DNA of 64,000 nucleotides. Source: Pseudomonadales bacterium. GTDB taxonomy: Bacteria; Pseudomonadota; Gammaproteobacteria; Pseudomonadales; UBA5518. The DNA lies in NCBI GenBank assembly GCA_024234165.1, contig JACKOP010000003.1:496001-560000 (forward strand). Reading direction: 5' to 3'. The position numbers and the translations under genes are program-made. How positions within the stretch are numbered: position 1 is the first letter of the stretch; every line of letters starts with the position of its first letter. Of this stretch, positions 27,278 to 35,270 are shown piece by piece. Below the pieces are notes generated by a model. It worked only from the letters and a program-made list of their open reading frames with translations. It made no database searches and was not told the DNA's origin.

Positions 27278-27757
27278 TCAGGGGCGCAGCAGTGCCGGTG
27301 CCAGCGGGTTGCCGTCGAGCAGCCGATTGCTGCGTTTCGAGACGCGCCATGTGCCGTCGGCGTCTTTCGTCAGCTCCCAGCGGTTGGCCGAAACCCGATA
27401 CGCCTCGAAGCCTCCGTCGCGATGGCGCAGCACGCAGCTGTGGCCGACCGCGACCGCCCGCCCGCCTTCAATATGAATGTGCACGGGGCCGAGCAGGTGT
27501 GCGCAACCGTCCCGCATCAGCTGCCGGTGGGTGGCGCCGTCGATCAGCGCGGCAATCGCCGCGTGGCCCTGGCTCGCGCCGAACCCACCGACTTCGTACA
27601 CCCCATCGTCCTGCCACAATCCCGCCACGCGGTCTGCGTCACCACAGTCGGCGAGCGGGCCGTAGCTCGCGATCAGGTTGCGGATTGCTTCGCGGTCCTG
27701 GAGTTCGGTGAGCTGGGTTTCCAGCGTGGCGAGTCGGGCTTCGATCGCGTCATTCAT
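27278..27757 (-). CDS. SnoaL-like (NTF2 fold) protein
   Basis: A 159-residue protein with an N-terminal helix (EARLATLETQLTELQDREAIRNLI) and the cone-shaped NTF2-like fold pattern (YGPLADCGDADRVAGLW, ... GPVHIHIEGGRAVAVGHS). It matches the SnoaL_4 type, whose members include dehydratases, isomerases and non-enzymatic proteins. The Asp/His expected for activity (LADCGD and HLLGPVHI) are present, but no substrate can be named. It lies between tRNA-Met and the accessory island. Confidence 0.7.
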   Translation of the reverse strand: MNDAIEARLATLETQLTELQDREAIRNLIASYGPLADCGDADRVAGLWQDDGVYEVGGFGASQGHAAIAALIDGATHRQLMRDGCAHLLGPVHIHIEGGRAVAVGHSCVLRHRDGGFEAYRVSANRWELTKDADGTWRVSKRSNRLLDGNPLAPALLRP

Positions 27758-27827
27758 GGTGTTTCACTGTTTGGCTGGCCGTCTGGTTGGTTAGTGGAGG
27801 GGGTGGCGATCGTGCCGTCTCCCTCGA

Positions 27828-28314
27828 TCAGGCAGCGGGCAGGAAGCGCTCGCGGTGCCACTGCAAATAGTACCCGTGCTCGCTGGCCAGCCAGCGCAAC
27901 GTCATGCCTGGGTGGATGCCAAGCCCGTGCAGGTCGCTCCGGGACAGGCGAGCGCTGGTCAGCAGATGTCCGTTATCGTCGAAGCTGATCAGGAAGCGGT
28001 CGAACAGCGCATCGAGATTGGCCACCAGCAGAAAACCGTTGAAGGCGTCCAGCCGTTCGGCATCGCTGGCACACTCCGCCCAGGGCTTGGCGTGGCTGGC
28101 ACGCAGGGCCTCGGTCACGCTGACGCCGGTCACGGCGCAGGCACCGCCCCAGTAGGCCAGCAGGGCATCGCGGTAACGCGCCTGCCCCACGCGCTGGCGC
28201 ACCAGGCGTTCGACTTCCGTGTCACGGCTGCCCGTTGGTAGTTCGGCCAACGCCTGCTCGACGGCCGTCTGGTAATCCTGGACAGCCTGATTCGGCAAGG
28301 CTTGCGACAAGTTG
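27828..28314 (-). pseudogene. HNH endonuclease, 3' part (split by transposon)
   Basis: Encodes the C-terminal 160 residues of an HNH_2-type endonuclease: CAVTGVSVTEALRASHAKPW with the His, then DAFNGFLLVANLDALFD with Asn and the terminal His region. The upstream part lies at 33753-34036. If the 5438-bp transposon and one TTG copy are removed, the two parts join in frame through RRASNLSQALP to give a 255-residue protein. A TTG at 28310 could start a truncated protein having the whole HNH motif, so activity cannot be excluded. Confidence 0.85.
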
Positions 28315-28326
28315 TGAGCATGACCA
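28315..28326 (+). repeat. Transposon left inverted repeat
   Basis: TGAGCATGACCA; pairs with the right end at 33741-33752 with one mismatch. The first bases TG match the TG...CA ends of many DDE elements. Confidence 0.8.
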
Positions 28327-28491
28327 CGGTAATCGATGGCGAGCTGATCACGCTTTCTGATGGTCTGCAGCCGTGATGTGATATTGCGAGGTGTCCGGCA
28401 TTGGCGCTGCCGGTGTCGACCGCGTTTTGGGTGCGACGCAACCGCAGCGCCCGGCGGCTGCGAGGCGCTGTGGCGACGGTCTGACGATGGC
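28327..28491. other. Noncoding left end of transposon
   Basis: About 165 bp between the passenger-gene stop and the left terminal repeat. No convincing frame; probably transposase binding sites. Confidence 0.5.
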
Positions 28492-28669
28492 TCAGAAGAC
28501 CGGGTCGGACGGCTCGTCGGGGATTGTGAGGGGCAGTTCGAGCTGGGTGCGCTCGGCGCGCTGGGCGGCGTACTCAGCGGCGGTGTGGCGATGGTGGCGA
28601 CGGATCTGCACGAAGTAGCGCGACTCGAAGGCGCGGATCACCTCGTAGAGGAAGTCGAGGATGTGTGCC

Positions 28670-30556
28670 CCCAAGTTCCGCAGCTAATCACGCAAGTGTT
28701 TGATTTGACTTGGTGACGTAAGTCAAAAATGCCACAACAAGCGCTTCAGGCGGGTGCTTTGACGGTCAAGGCCTCGAAGAGTTGGAGTTGCTGGGGTGTG
28801 ATCTTGCCAATACCGGTCAGGTGTTGCGTGCCGATAGTGACGCGGTGCTGCTGGATTCGCCGCAGCAGCTCCAGCGCGGCCAATCTTCGGGCTGTGGACG
28901 CTGCCGTGCTGCTTCAAGCGCATGCGCATCACCCGATACAGCAGCAGCAGCGGGGAAGCAGATCAGCGCGTGCGCGCGGATGCGATCCGGGAGGCGGTGG
29001 TACACCGGTGCAATCGCAAGGTCGCTCTTGAGCACCCGGAAGCCGCGCTCGATGTCGGCGGGCTCTTGTAGCGCTCGACGATCTGCGCGGCTGTAAAGTC
29101 CTCGACATTGGTCAGCAGTACCAGCTTGCCGTCGAAGGTCTCCGCGCGTGCGATGGCCGCCTCGTCGAGGGTATAGCTGAAGCGCTCGGCGTGGTATTGC
29201 GGCTTCACGAAGCGAGTCAACTCGGCCTCGGCAACGGCTTGCTGGAAGCGGCTGTAGGCACCGCGGTCGCTGGCCTTGCGGCCGCGTTCGGTGAGGCCTT
29301 TGTCCTGCGCGTCGAGCTTGGCGACAAGCTGGTCGGCGAAGGCTTCCAGTTCGGCGATGCGTTGGTGGCGGCTGGCCGTCTGCTCGGCCGCTCGGGTCGG
29401 ATCGTGCGCGACCACCAGCCGGTGCTCGGCGAAGCGGCCTTCGGCCAGACCCTCGCCGAAGCTCATCGCATCGAGCGTGCCGCCCAGCTCTGCGTAGCGC
29501 CGTGCCGGCACCGCCAGATGAACTGCAACTTGCGCTCGGTCTGCCGGGCCAGCTCGCCGATCTGGGCGATGTTGTCCAGACTGAGCAGACCGCGGTCGGC
29601 GACCGGGATCACCCGCTCGACCGGGAAGCGCGCCAGCACCTGTTCGAGCATGGCCTTGAGGGTGGCGGTCTCGGCAACGTTGCCGGCATGCACGGTGTGC
29701 ATCAGCGGCAAACCCTCGGCCGACTGCACCACGCCCAGCACGAACTGCCGGGCGATGCCGCCAGTTTCCTTGTTCATGCCATAGGCACGTACATCCTCGG
29801 GAACATGGCCCTCGCCGTGGATGCGCACCGTGGTCAGATCGTAGAACACCACCGACAATTGCTGATCGAGCATCGGCCGCAACAGCTGGGCCACCTTCGC
29901 CTCGACCTTCCCGGCGCGATCCATCAGCGCATCCAGCGTGCGCAGCAGGTGATCGTGCGAGACCGCCTCGGGCATGCCCGGGATCGCCACCGTCTCCAGC
30001 CATTCCAGACAGCCGAGCTTGGAATCGGGTGCACACAGGCGGTTGAACACCATCGCCCGCACCATCGCCTCGGCATCGAATGCGCGGCGCGAGGAGCGCA
30101 GGGCCTGACGTACGGCATCGCCCAAACCCAGACTCGACCACAGTTCATTCAGGGCATGCACATCGCCCAGCGCCCGTGCCGAGTCGTACTCCGGCACGGG
30201 TGCCGAGATCGGCACGCGACCGAGCGCACGCTGCAAGCCGTGGATGAGTGGATCGAGTTTCTTGCCGTCCAGCTCATCCAGCGACCGAGGTTGGCGACCA
30301 CGCGCTGGCGCACCCCGGCCTGGGTGCGGAAGCCTTCGACGAGTTGCAGGTAGCTCCGGCCGCCGGAGCGGGTGATGCGCGTGTACATGTGTCAACGCTA
30401 TCACATGCCAACCCGCCATTAAAGCCATCAAAACGTTAAGGCGTGACACAACACGATTGTCTGGAAATCGGGCTTGCGGCACGCCCAAGTCGTTGAAATC
30501 ATGGAGTGTGGCTAGCGGCGACCCCGCCAAAACCGGGCACGAAGTGCGGAACTTGG
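28670..30556 (-). mobile_element. IS1634-family insertion sequence
   Basis: About 1.89 kb with ends CCCAAGTTCCGCA (28670-28682) and TGCGGAACTTGG (30545-30556), which are inverted repeats, flanked by GTGTGCC on both sides (28663-28669 and 30557-30563). It contains one broken transposase gene on the minus strand. Inserted in the small passenger gene of the larger transposon. Confidence 0.85.
28746..30388 (-). pseudogene. IS1634-family transposase, frameshifted
   Basis: The pieces read in order MYTRITRSGGRSYLQLVEGF (start), GKKLDPLIHGLQRALGRVP, the catalytic-domain segments VVFYDLTTVRIHGEG and PVADRGLLSLDN, then ELEAFADQLVAKLDAQDKG, ERFSYTLDE and finally KSDLAIAPVYHRLPDRIRAH with HGSVHSPK at the end. 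This is the YhgA-less, IS4-related IS1634 group. Frame changes occur near 30287, 29515, 29068, 28950 and 28880. The first three are each explained by one missing base. No continuous protein can be made. Confidence 0.85.
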
Positions 30557-30632
30557 GTGTGCCGCGCCCTCGTCGCTGAGCTGCTCGGGGAATTCGATGG
30601 GGTGGTGCCGGGACGATTTCATGGTTGCCGGC

Positions 30633-31484
30633 TCAAGCGCTGGTGAGCCGGGTGCGGCGCGTGCCGGCGGATTGCCCCGGGGGCGTGAACACCGCGAGGT
30701 ACAGCTTCTCGTCGAGCTGGACGAGCTCGCGCTGCGCGGCGGCGGCGAGCAGTTCCGCGGCCATGGTGGTGAGCGCACGGTAGTTACCCATGGCGTGGTC
30801 GCAGACGGTGTGCATCAGCTCGGGTGTCATCAGAGCAGGGGGGCGCCGGCGCTTGCGAGCAGGTGCTTCAGGCAGGCCAGCAGTTCCTCGCGGCTGGCGT
30901 ACTCCAGCGAGAGGCGTGCGCGGATGCGCGAACCGAGCGGCAGGAGTTCGTCGCGGCGCAGCAACTCGTTCAGACGCTGGTCGCCGGCGAGCACGACGCT
31001 CAGCAGGCTGCGCGAGTCGAAGTGCGCCGAGGCGAGCAGGCGCAACTCCGAGAGCACGAGCGGGGCGACCTGTTGCGCCTCGTCGATCAGCAGCACGGGG
31101 CGAAGCCGCGTGCTCTCCAGATGGGCGATCCAGCGGGTGCGCAGCGCCTTGAAGCCCATCCAGCGGTTGTGCGGGCGCAGCTCCACGGCGAACAGATCAC
31201 CGAGCTCGCGGTAGAAGTCGGCGAGGTTGGCGCTCAGGTGCGTGAGTGCGGCGACGGTCAGATCCGGCACGGGGGCGAGGCGCTCGGCGATCAGGCGCAG
31301 CGCCACGCTCTTGCCCGTACCGACGTCGCCGCTGATCAGCGCGAAGCCGCCTTCGCGCACGAGCGCGTGCTCGATACGCCAGCGAAGTTCTCCACCGCCG
31401 GCGTGAGGCGCAGCGCCTCGGTGGGCAGTTCGGGCGAGAAGGATTCCACTTCAGACCATAAAGGGCGAGCAGTTGCTTGTTCAT
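30633..31484 (-). pseudogene. Transposon AAA ATPase (ExeA/TniB-like), frameshifted
   Basis: Starts MNKQLLALYGLKWNP with an ATG overlapping the transposase stop (ATGA). It has Walker A SGDVGTGKS, Walker B PVLLIDEAQQ and arginine-finger-like SRIRARLSLEY, then a C-terminal MTPELMHTVCDHAMGNYRAL. Such ATPases choose targets for or activate DDE transposases. Frame breaks near 31445, 31388 and in a run of six G (30838-30843, plus strand) are each consistent with one lost base. Confidence 0.85.
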
Positions 31485-32956
31485 CGCAGCGGATCCTCGG
31501 CAAGGGGTGCGTCGTTGGACAGGGGCACGTAGGCCGGGGGCAGCCCGGTGGCGGCATACTCGACCATGAGCGCGCGCAACAGCGGCGCCATGGGGCTGTG
31601 CGCCGGCGGGTCGGGCAGTATTGGCACCGTAGGCGTGCGCACTGCGTGCAGGCGCCTCGCGGCGCTGGCGTGAGCCGTCTTGTCCAGCGGGTAGAGCGCA
31701 CAGATCGGCGTCCCGCTCAGCGGATCGATCAGCTCGACCGTGCGCAGGTCCCAGCGCGCGTAGCGCACCGTGAGCCGTGCGAGGTGGCGGTAGCGCGAGG
31801 GCACCTCGAAGCGTGTGCTCTCGAGCGAGAACGTGCCGTCGGAGCGCCGTTGGGTGCGCACGGCTTCGGTGCGAAACGCCTGGCGCAGCCGCTCGCTCCC
31901 GGGGCACTCGCGCCCGACATCGGTGCCGTCGCCGTAGCGTGCCAGCGGAGAACAGCCGAGTTCGCTGTGCGAACGGCGGTTGTACTCCATCTCGACCCAG
32001 CCTGCGTGGCCTCGTTCAGCCGCTCGAGCGTGAGCTCTGCGCAGCCCTCGAGCATCGCCATCAGGCGCGACTCCACGCTCGCCCAGAACGTCTCCTGCTT
32101 GGCGTTCTGGTACGGCGAGTACGGCAGCGTGGTCTCGTGCACGATGCCGAGCGTGTGCAGCCGGCCGTGACCTCGGCGGCCAGCATCGGTGCGCCGTTGT
32201 CGGTCATCAGCGCACGCGGCAACGCGCGCTTCTGCAGCGCTTGCGAGAGCCCGTGCACGAAGGTCTCGGCCGTCTCGGCCAGATACCACTGCAGGTGGCA
32301 GGCAAGACGCGAGTGGTCATCGATCACCCCGAGCAGCACGGGTTTTTGCCACACGCCCGTGCGGCTGAGCACCGGTGTGTGCCGTGGTGGAAGTCGGCGT
32401 GCCAGAGCGCGTTGGTGTGCGCGCTCTCGTAAGAGCGGACCTCGACCCGCGCGAGCCGTTCGCGTGCCTCGGCGCGAGCGGCGCTGTCGCGCACGGATCG
32501 CCGCGCACGGCGAAACAACCCCTGCGCCGCAAAGTAGCGGCGCACGCTCGCGTACGAGGGCGCCGCCCCGAGTGCCGGATCCTCGCGCAGCCGTACGGCG
32601 GGTTGTCGTAGTGCAGCTGCACCGTCCAGCTCAGGTGCGCGTGGTACTGGGCGTACAGCAGCGCACCGATCGCCGTCGACAGGCTGCGCTGGCGACCGGC
32701 ATCCTTGCGCACCCGCGGCGTAGTGCCGCCACCGGATCCGTGCGGGCGTTCTTCGCCGCGTAGTACCAGCGCTCGATCGTCGAGCGCCCGAACTGCACGG
32801 CCTCCCCGTGACCGGGTGGCGCCAGTGTCGGGCCGCCAGCTGCACCAGCGTCTGCTGCAGCGCACCTGGCTCAGGCGGCGCCGCCAGCAGCGGACCGATG
32901 ATCATGAAGCGCAGCCGTGCCCAGCGGTCTCGATCGCCCTCGACCGTCCTGCCCAT
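31481..32956 (-). pseudogene. DDE transposase (integrase core), frameshifted
   Basis: About 490 codons from MGRTVEGDRDRWARLRF to the stop at 31481. The catalytic triad is visible across frames: Asp in LWHADFHHG, Asp in RALMTDNGAPM and Glu in YQNAKQETFW, with spacing typical of the rve core. Six frame breaks at about 32805, 32714, 32602, 32372, 32163 and 31999 are all repaired by adding one base. The C-terminal part has a beta-rich Mu-type domain (SRYRHLARLTVRYARWDLRT). Confidence 0.85.
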
Positions 32957-33033
32957 GCGAAATCCCCGTGCGGTGAGTGTATGCGCAGCCTACGCAGCTC
33001 CTCCCGCCTCGCGGCACCCGCATCGTCTGCGGG

Positions 33034-33607
33034 TCATCCGCGCGCCCTCACCGAACGCGACAGCGGTGCGAGCAGCCGCAGCAGCCCCACCACCGAAGTT
33101 GCCGAGAAGGCCTCACCCCAGCGTTCCAGCAATCCGCGCGGCAACGCTTGCTCCTCCACTGGCGTGGCCAGTCGTGCCCGGATCGCCGCCCACGGCGCAC
33201 TGGCTGCGAAATCTCCGCCACCACCGTCGCCAGCGCTCGAGCGTGCGCAAACCGACCCCGATACGCTCGCACAGTCGCTGCCGGTGCCGCTCACTCAGAC
33301 CCTGTGCCAGCGCACACGCCAGCACCACCACGGCGCCCGCAAACACCCGGCGCCCCAGAAAACGCACCGACGACGGCGTCATGCGCCGTCGGCACCCGTC
33401 GCGGGCACAGCAGAAACTCAGGCGTCGCACCCCGTCCGGCCCGAACAGCGCACGCGGCACGCCGCGCGGCTTGCGCGGGTAGTCGGCGCGATGCAGCGGC
33501 GCACCGCACGCCGGACAGCCGCCCGCGCTCTCCTGCTCCGCCAGGTCGTGATCGATCAGCTGCAAAAACCGCCAGAAGCTGGCATCGCGTAACAGGGCAT
33601 GGCACAT
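33034..33607 (-). pseudogene. Transposon zinc-ribbon/HTH protein, frameshifted
   Basis: Starts MCHALLRDASFWRFL. A Cys4 zinc ribbon (GGCPACGAPLHRADY and LSFCCARDGCRRR) is followed by a helix-turn-helix-like region (LSERHRQRLCERIGVGLRTL). One frame change near 33225 then leads to DFAASAPWAAIRARLATP and the stop at 33034. Likely a DNA-binding accessory of the transposase. Confidence 0.75.
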
Positions 33608-33740
33608 TGGAGTGGTCTCGCATTCTTGGTCGAACACGAGACAACCCCCTCGGAGGGCTTCTTGCAAGCTCTTCGAGGGGGCCTTGCTTCCGCTCCTCGC
33701 CAACCGTGACAAAAAACGGCCGGAAATCCCTCAGATAGTC
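33608..33740. other. Noncoding right end of transposon
   Basis: About 130 bp upstream of the transposon operon, presumably its promoter and transposase sites. Confidence 0.45.
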
Positions 33741-33752
33741 TGGTCAGGCTCA
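33741..33752 (-). repeat. Transposon right inverted repeat
   Basis: Reads TGAGCCTGACCA on the minus strand; partner of 28315-28326. Confidence 0.8.
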
Positions 33753-34036
33753 TTGGACGCACGGCGCAGCAAAATCGCCAGATCGGCCAGCGTGTTTACC
33801 CGGAATGCGTCATCGGTTTCTGCCCAAGGCTCGAAGCTGCGAAACAGTTCTGGCACCAACGCTGATGAAAGGGATTGGAACCGTACTTCGAAGCCATTGG
33901 CTGACGGTGTCACCACCGCTTGGCTTCGATGACGAGCCGAGGCCAGTATCACCGCATCGCCAGCCGGTGGCAGCACGTGCTCGAAGCCGTCGTCGTGGCC
34001 GGCTTTTTCGACGAGGGTGCGTTGCAGGGGGTTCAT
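33753..34036 (-). pseudogene. HNH endonuclease, 5' part (split by transposon)
   Basis: Codes the N-terminal 94 residues: MNPLQRTLVEKAGHDDGFEH, then LASARHRSQAVVTP and LADLAILLRRASN, before running into the transposon end and stopping at 33731. The N-terminal domain is typical of HNH_2 endonucleases of about 250 residues. ATG 34036 overlaps the RNA ligase stop (ATGA). The other part is at 27828-28314. Confidence 0.85.
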
Positions 34037-34731
34037 GACTGCGCCCAATCCACCCGGTTCCACTCGATCGTACGCTGTCGCCAGTGGGTGTCGATGGCCT
34101 GGGTGAAATCCGGACGCACCAGCTTGGCACGCGCCTCGCACCACTCAGCCGATTCGCGCCGCACCACCACGCCCTCGAGCGGTTGTTTGCTGCGATAGTG
34201 GCTCGGGGCGTCCATCACCAGGCGTTTCAACGCGTCCAGAGTGGTCGTGCCGGTCAACAGGAGCGGCACCGTGAACAGGCCGGCTGCTGCCGCCAGTTCA
34301 TTGCGCCGGGTAGTGCTCCAGAAACGCCTATTGCTGCGGTCATAGACATCGAACAACAGGAACCAGTCGGGCAGCGTGTCGTAGCCGAGAGAGTGACGGG
34401 CGGCACACCATTCGCCAAACAGGATCAGCTCCGGGCGCAGCACGGTGCGCAAGCCGATCTCGTGTTCTGCCAGCCAGCCAGGCAAGCGGGAGAACTGCCC
34501 GGCGTGAGGCTCGTCCAGGTACTGGCCGCGATTTTGCGCCCGCAGCACGCCGCCGGACGACAGGGACAGGCCAAGATTGGCGCCGTCGAGCTTTTCTTCC
34601 ACCACCACTTCGTCAGACAGCAACTGCCGTACTTCGGCGGCCGACAGCACCTTGTCGTCGCGTGGCGTGCCGTCATTGGCCAGCCAGGCCAGGTGCGCCG
34701 TGGTCGGGAAGCGGAAGAAGTTGGTATTCAT
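34033..34731 (-). CDS. RNA ligase family protein (Rnl2-like)
   Basis: A 232-residue nucleotidyl transferase. The AMP-accepting Lys is in the motif I sequence VEEKLDGANLGLS (about residue 46); further motifs are LFGEWCA (III), LLFDVYDR (IIIa), LEGVVVR (IV) and ARAKLVRPDF (V). It is shorter than T4 Rnl2 (334 residues), stopping soon after motif V, so it lacks a C-terminal domain. Rnl2-type ligases seal nicks in RNA duplexes or repair tRNA cut by nucleases. It overlaps the PIN-like gene before it and the HNH gene after it by 4 nt each, so they are translationally coupled. Confidence 0.85.
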   Translation of the reverse strand: MNTNFFRFPTTAHLAWLANDGTPRDDKVLSAAEVRQLLSDEVVVEEKLDGANLGLSLSSGGVLRAQNRGQYLDEPHAGQFSRLPGWLAEHEIGLRTVLRPELILFGEWCAARHSLGYDTLPDWFLLFDVYDRSNRRFWSTTRRNELAAAAGLFTVPLLLTGTTTLDALKRLVMDAPSHYRSKQPLEGVVVRRESAEWCEARAKLVRPDFTQAIDTHWRQRTIEWNRVDWAQS

Positions 34732-35270
34732 CCGGCAGCGACTCGTGAGCTGTACCAGTCGTCGGGCAACAAGCGCAGAAAGCGAAGTCCGATTGCCTTC
34801 AATCGCTCCTCGGCGATGAACCAGTCGGTTTCGGCGCCGTAAACGATCGGAGAAGTCTGCTCGAACAGGGTTTGTGCTGCCAGCGCGCAGGCAACCCACT
34901 TGCGATCCTCGCGGTCGGTGACGATGGCTTCGTGCTCTGGATCCAGAACGGCAATGTGTTCCCCGTTGCTCTTGTGTGACTCGATTGGCACGTATTCCAC
35001 CAGCGATCGATCCAGCTTGGCCTGCAGTACCTGTATGCCATATTCCTGCTCGTGCCTATTGAACGGCAGGTTTCGTTCGTACTCCGCCAGCACCAAACCG
35101 GTATCGTCCAGCACCATCCGATGATCCGACTGATCGAATTGCGCCAGCCACTCGTAGACCGACTCACGCAACTCGATTTCCCGCGGCATGGCACGTGTGG
35201 CGACGTTGGACAGCTCGGAGATCGCACTGGCGGCGAGCATCACGTTGGTATCAATCAGGAACATCGCCAT
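34728..35270 (-). CDS. PIN-domain-like protein
   Basis: A 180-residue protein with a PIN-like arrangement of acidic residues: LIDTNVMLAA near the N-terminus, LVLAEYERNL in the middle, REDRKWVACALA and ETDWF near the end. These could form a metal-dependent ribonuclease site. It is longer than toxin-type PIN proteins. It begins 20 nt inside the AAA ATPase gene and overlaps the RNA ligase start, so expression is tied to both. A second possible start is ATG 35264. Confidence 0.65.
   Translation of the reverse strand: MAMFLIDTNVMLAASAISELSNVATRAMPREIELRESVYEWLAQFDQSDHRMVLDDTGLVLAEYERNLPFNRHEQEYGIQVLQAKLDRSLVEYVPIESHKSNGEHIAVLDPEHEAIVTDREDRKWVACALAAQTLFEQTSPIVYGAETDWFIAEERLKAIGLRFLRLLPDDWYSSRVAAG

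Larger units (their letters stand above)
28492..30622 (-). pseudogene. 78-aa transposon passenger gene interrupted by IS
   Basis: The 5' part (30622-30557) encodes MKSSRHHPIEFPEQLSDEG then AAH; the 3' part (28662-28492) encodes ILDFLYEVIRAFESRYFVQ and so on to EPSDPVF. Removing the IS and one copy of the 7-bp duplication GTGTGCC joins them in frame as 78 codons. The product is a small charged protein with no family I recognise. It begins 10 nt after the ATPase stop, so it belongs to the transposon operon. Confidence 0.75.
28315..33752 (-). mobile_element. Mu/Tn7-like transposon with nested IS, 5.4 kb
   Basis: Bounded by imperfect inverted repeats TGAGCATGACCA (28315) and TGAGCCTGACCA (complement of 33741-33752), 11 of 12 identical, with further scattered matches inward. 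Flanks carry TTG on both sides (28312-28314 and 33753-33755). On the minus strand it encodes a zinc-ribbon/HTH protein, a DDE transposase, an AAA ATPase and a 78-residue protein, in that order with overlapping starts. A DDE enzyme plus AAA partner is the pattern of Mu, Tn7, Tn5053 and IS21; the exact family is not assigned. All three long genes are frameshifted. About 3.55 kb without the nested IS. Confidence 0.85.

Noticed and set aside
28360..28716. A plus-strand 118-codon gene at the transposon left end
   Set aside because: It is opposite the 3' part of the passenger gene, whose frame is supported by the rejoined sequence.
30830..30850. Programmed frameshifting at the G6/C6 run in the transposon ATPase
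   Set aside because: Several other breaks in the same gene and its neighbours cannot all be programmed; loss of a base or sequence error is simpler.
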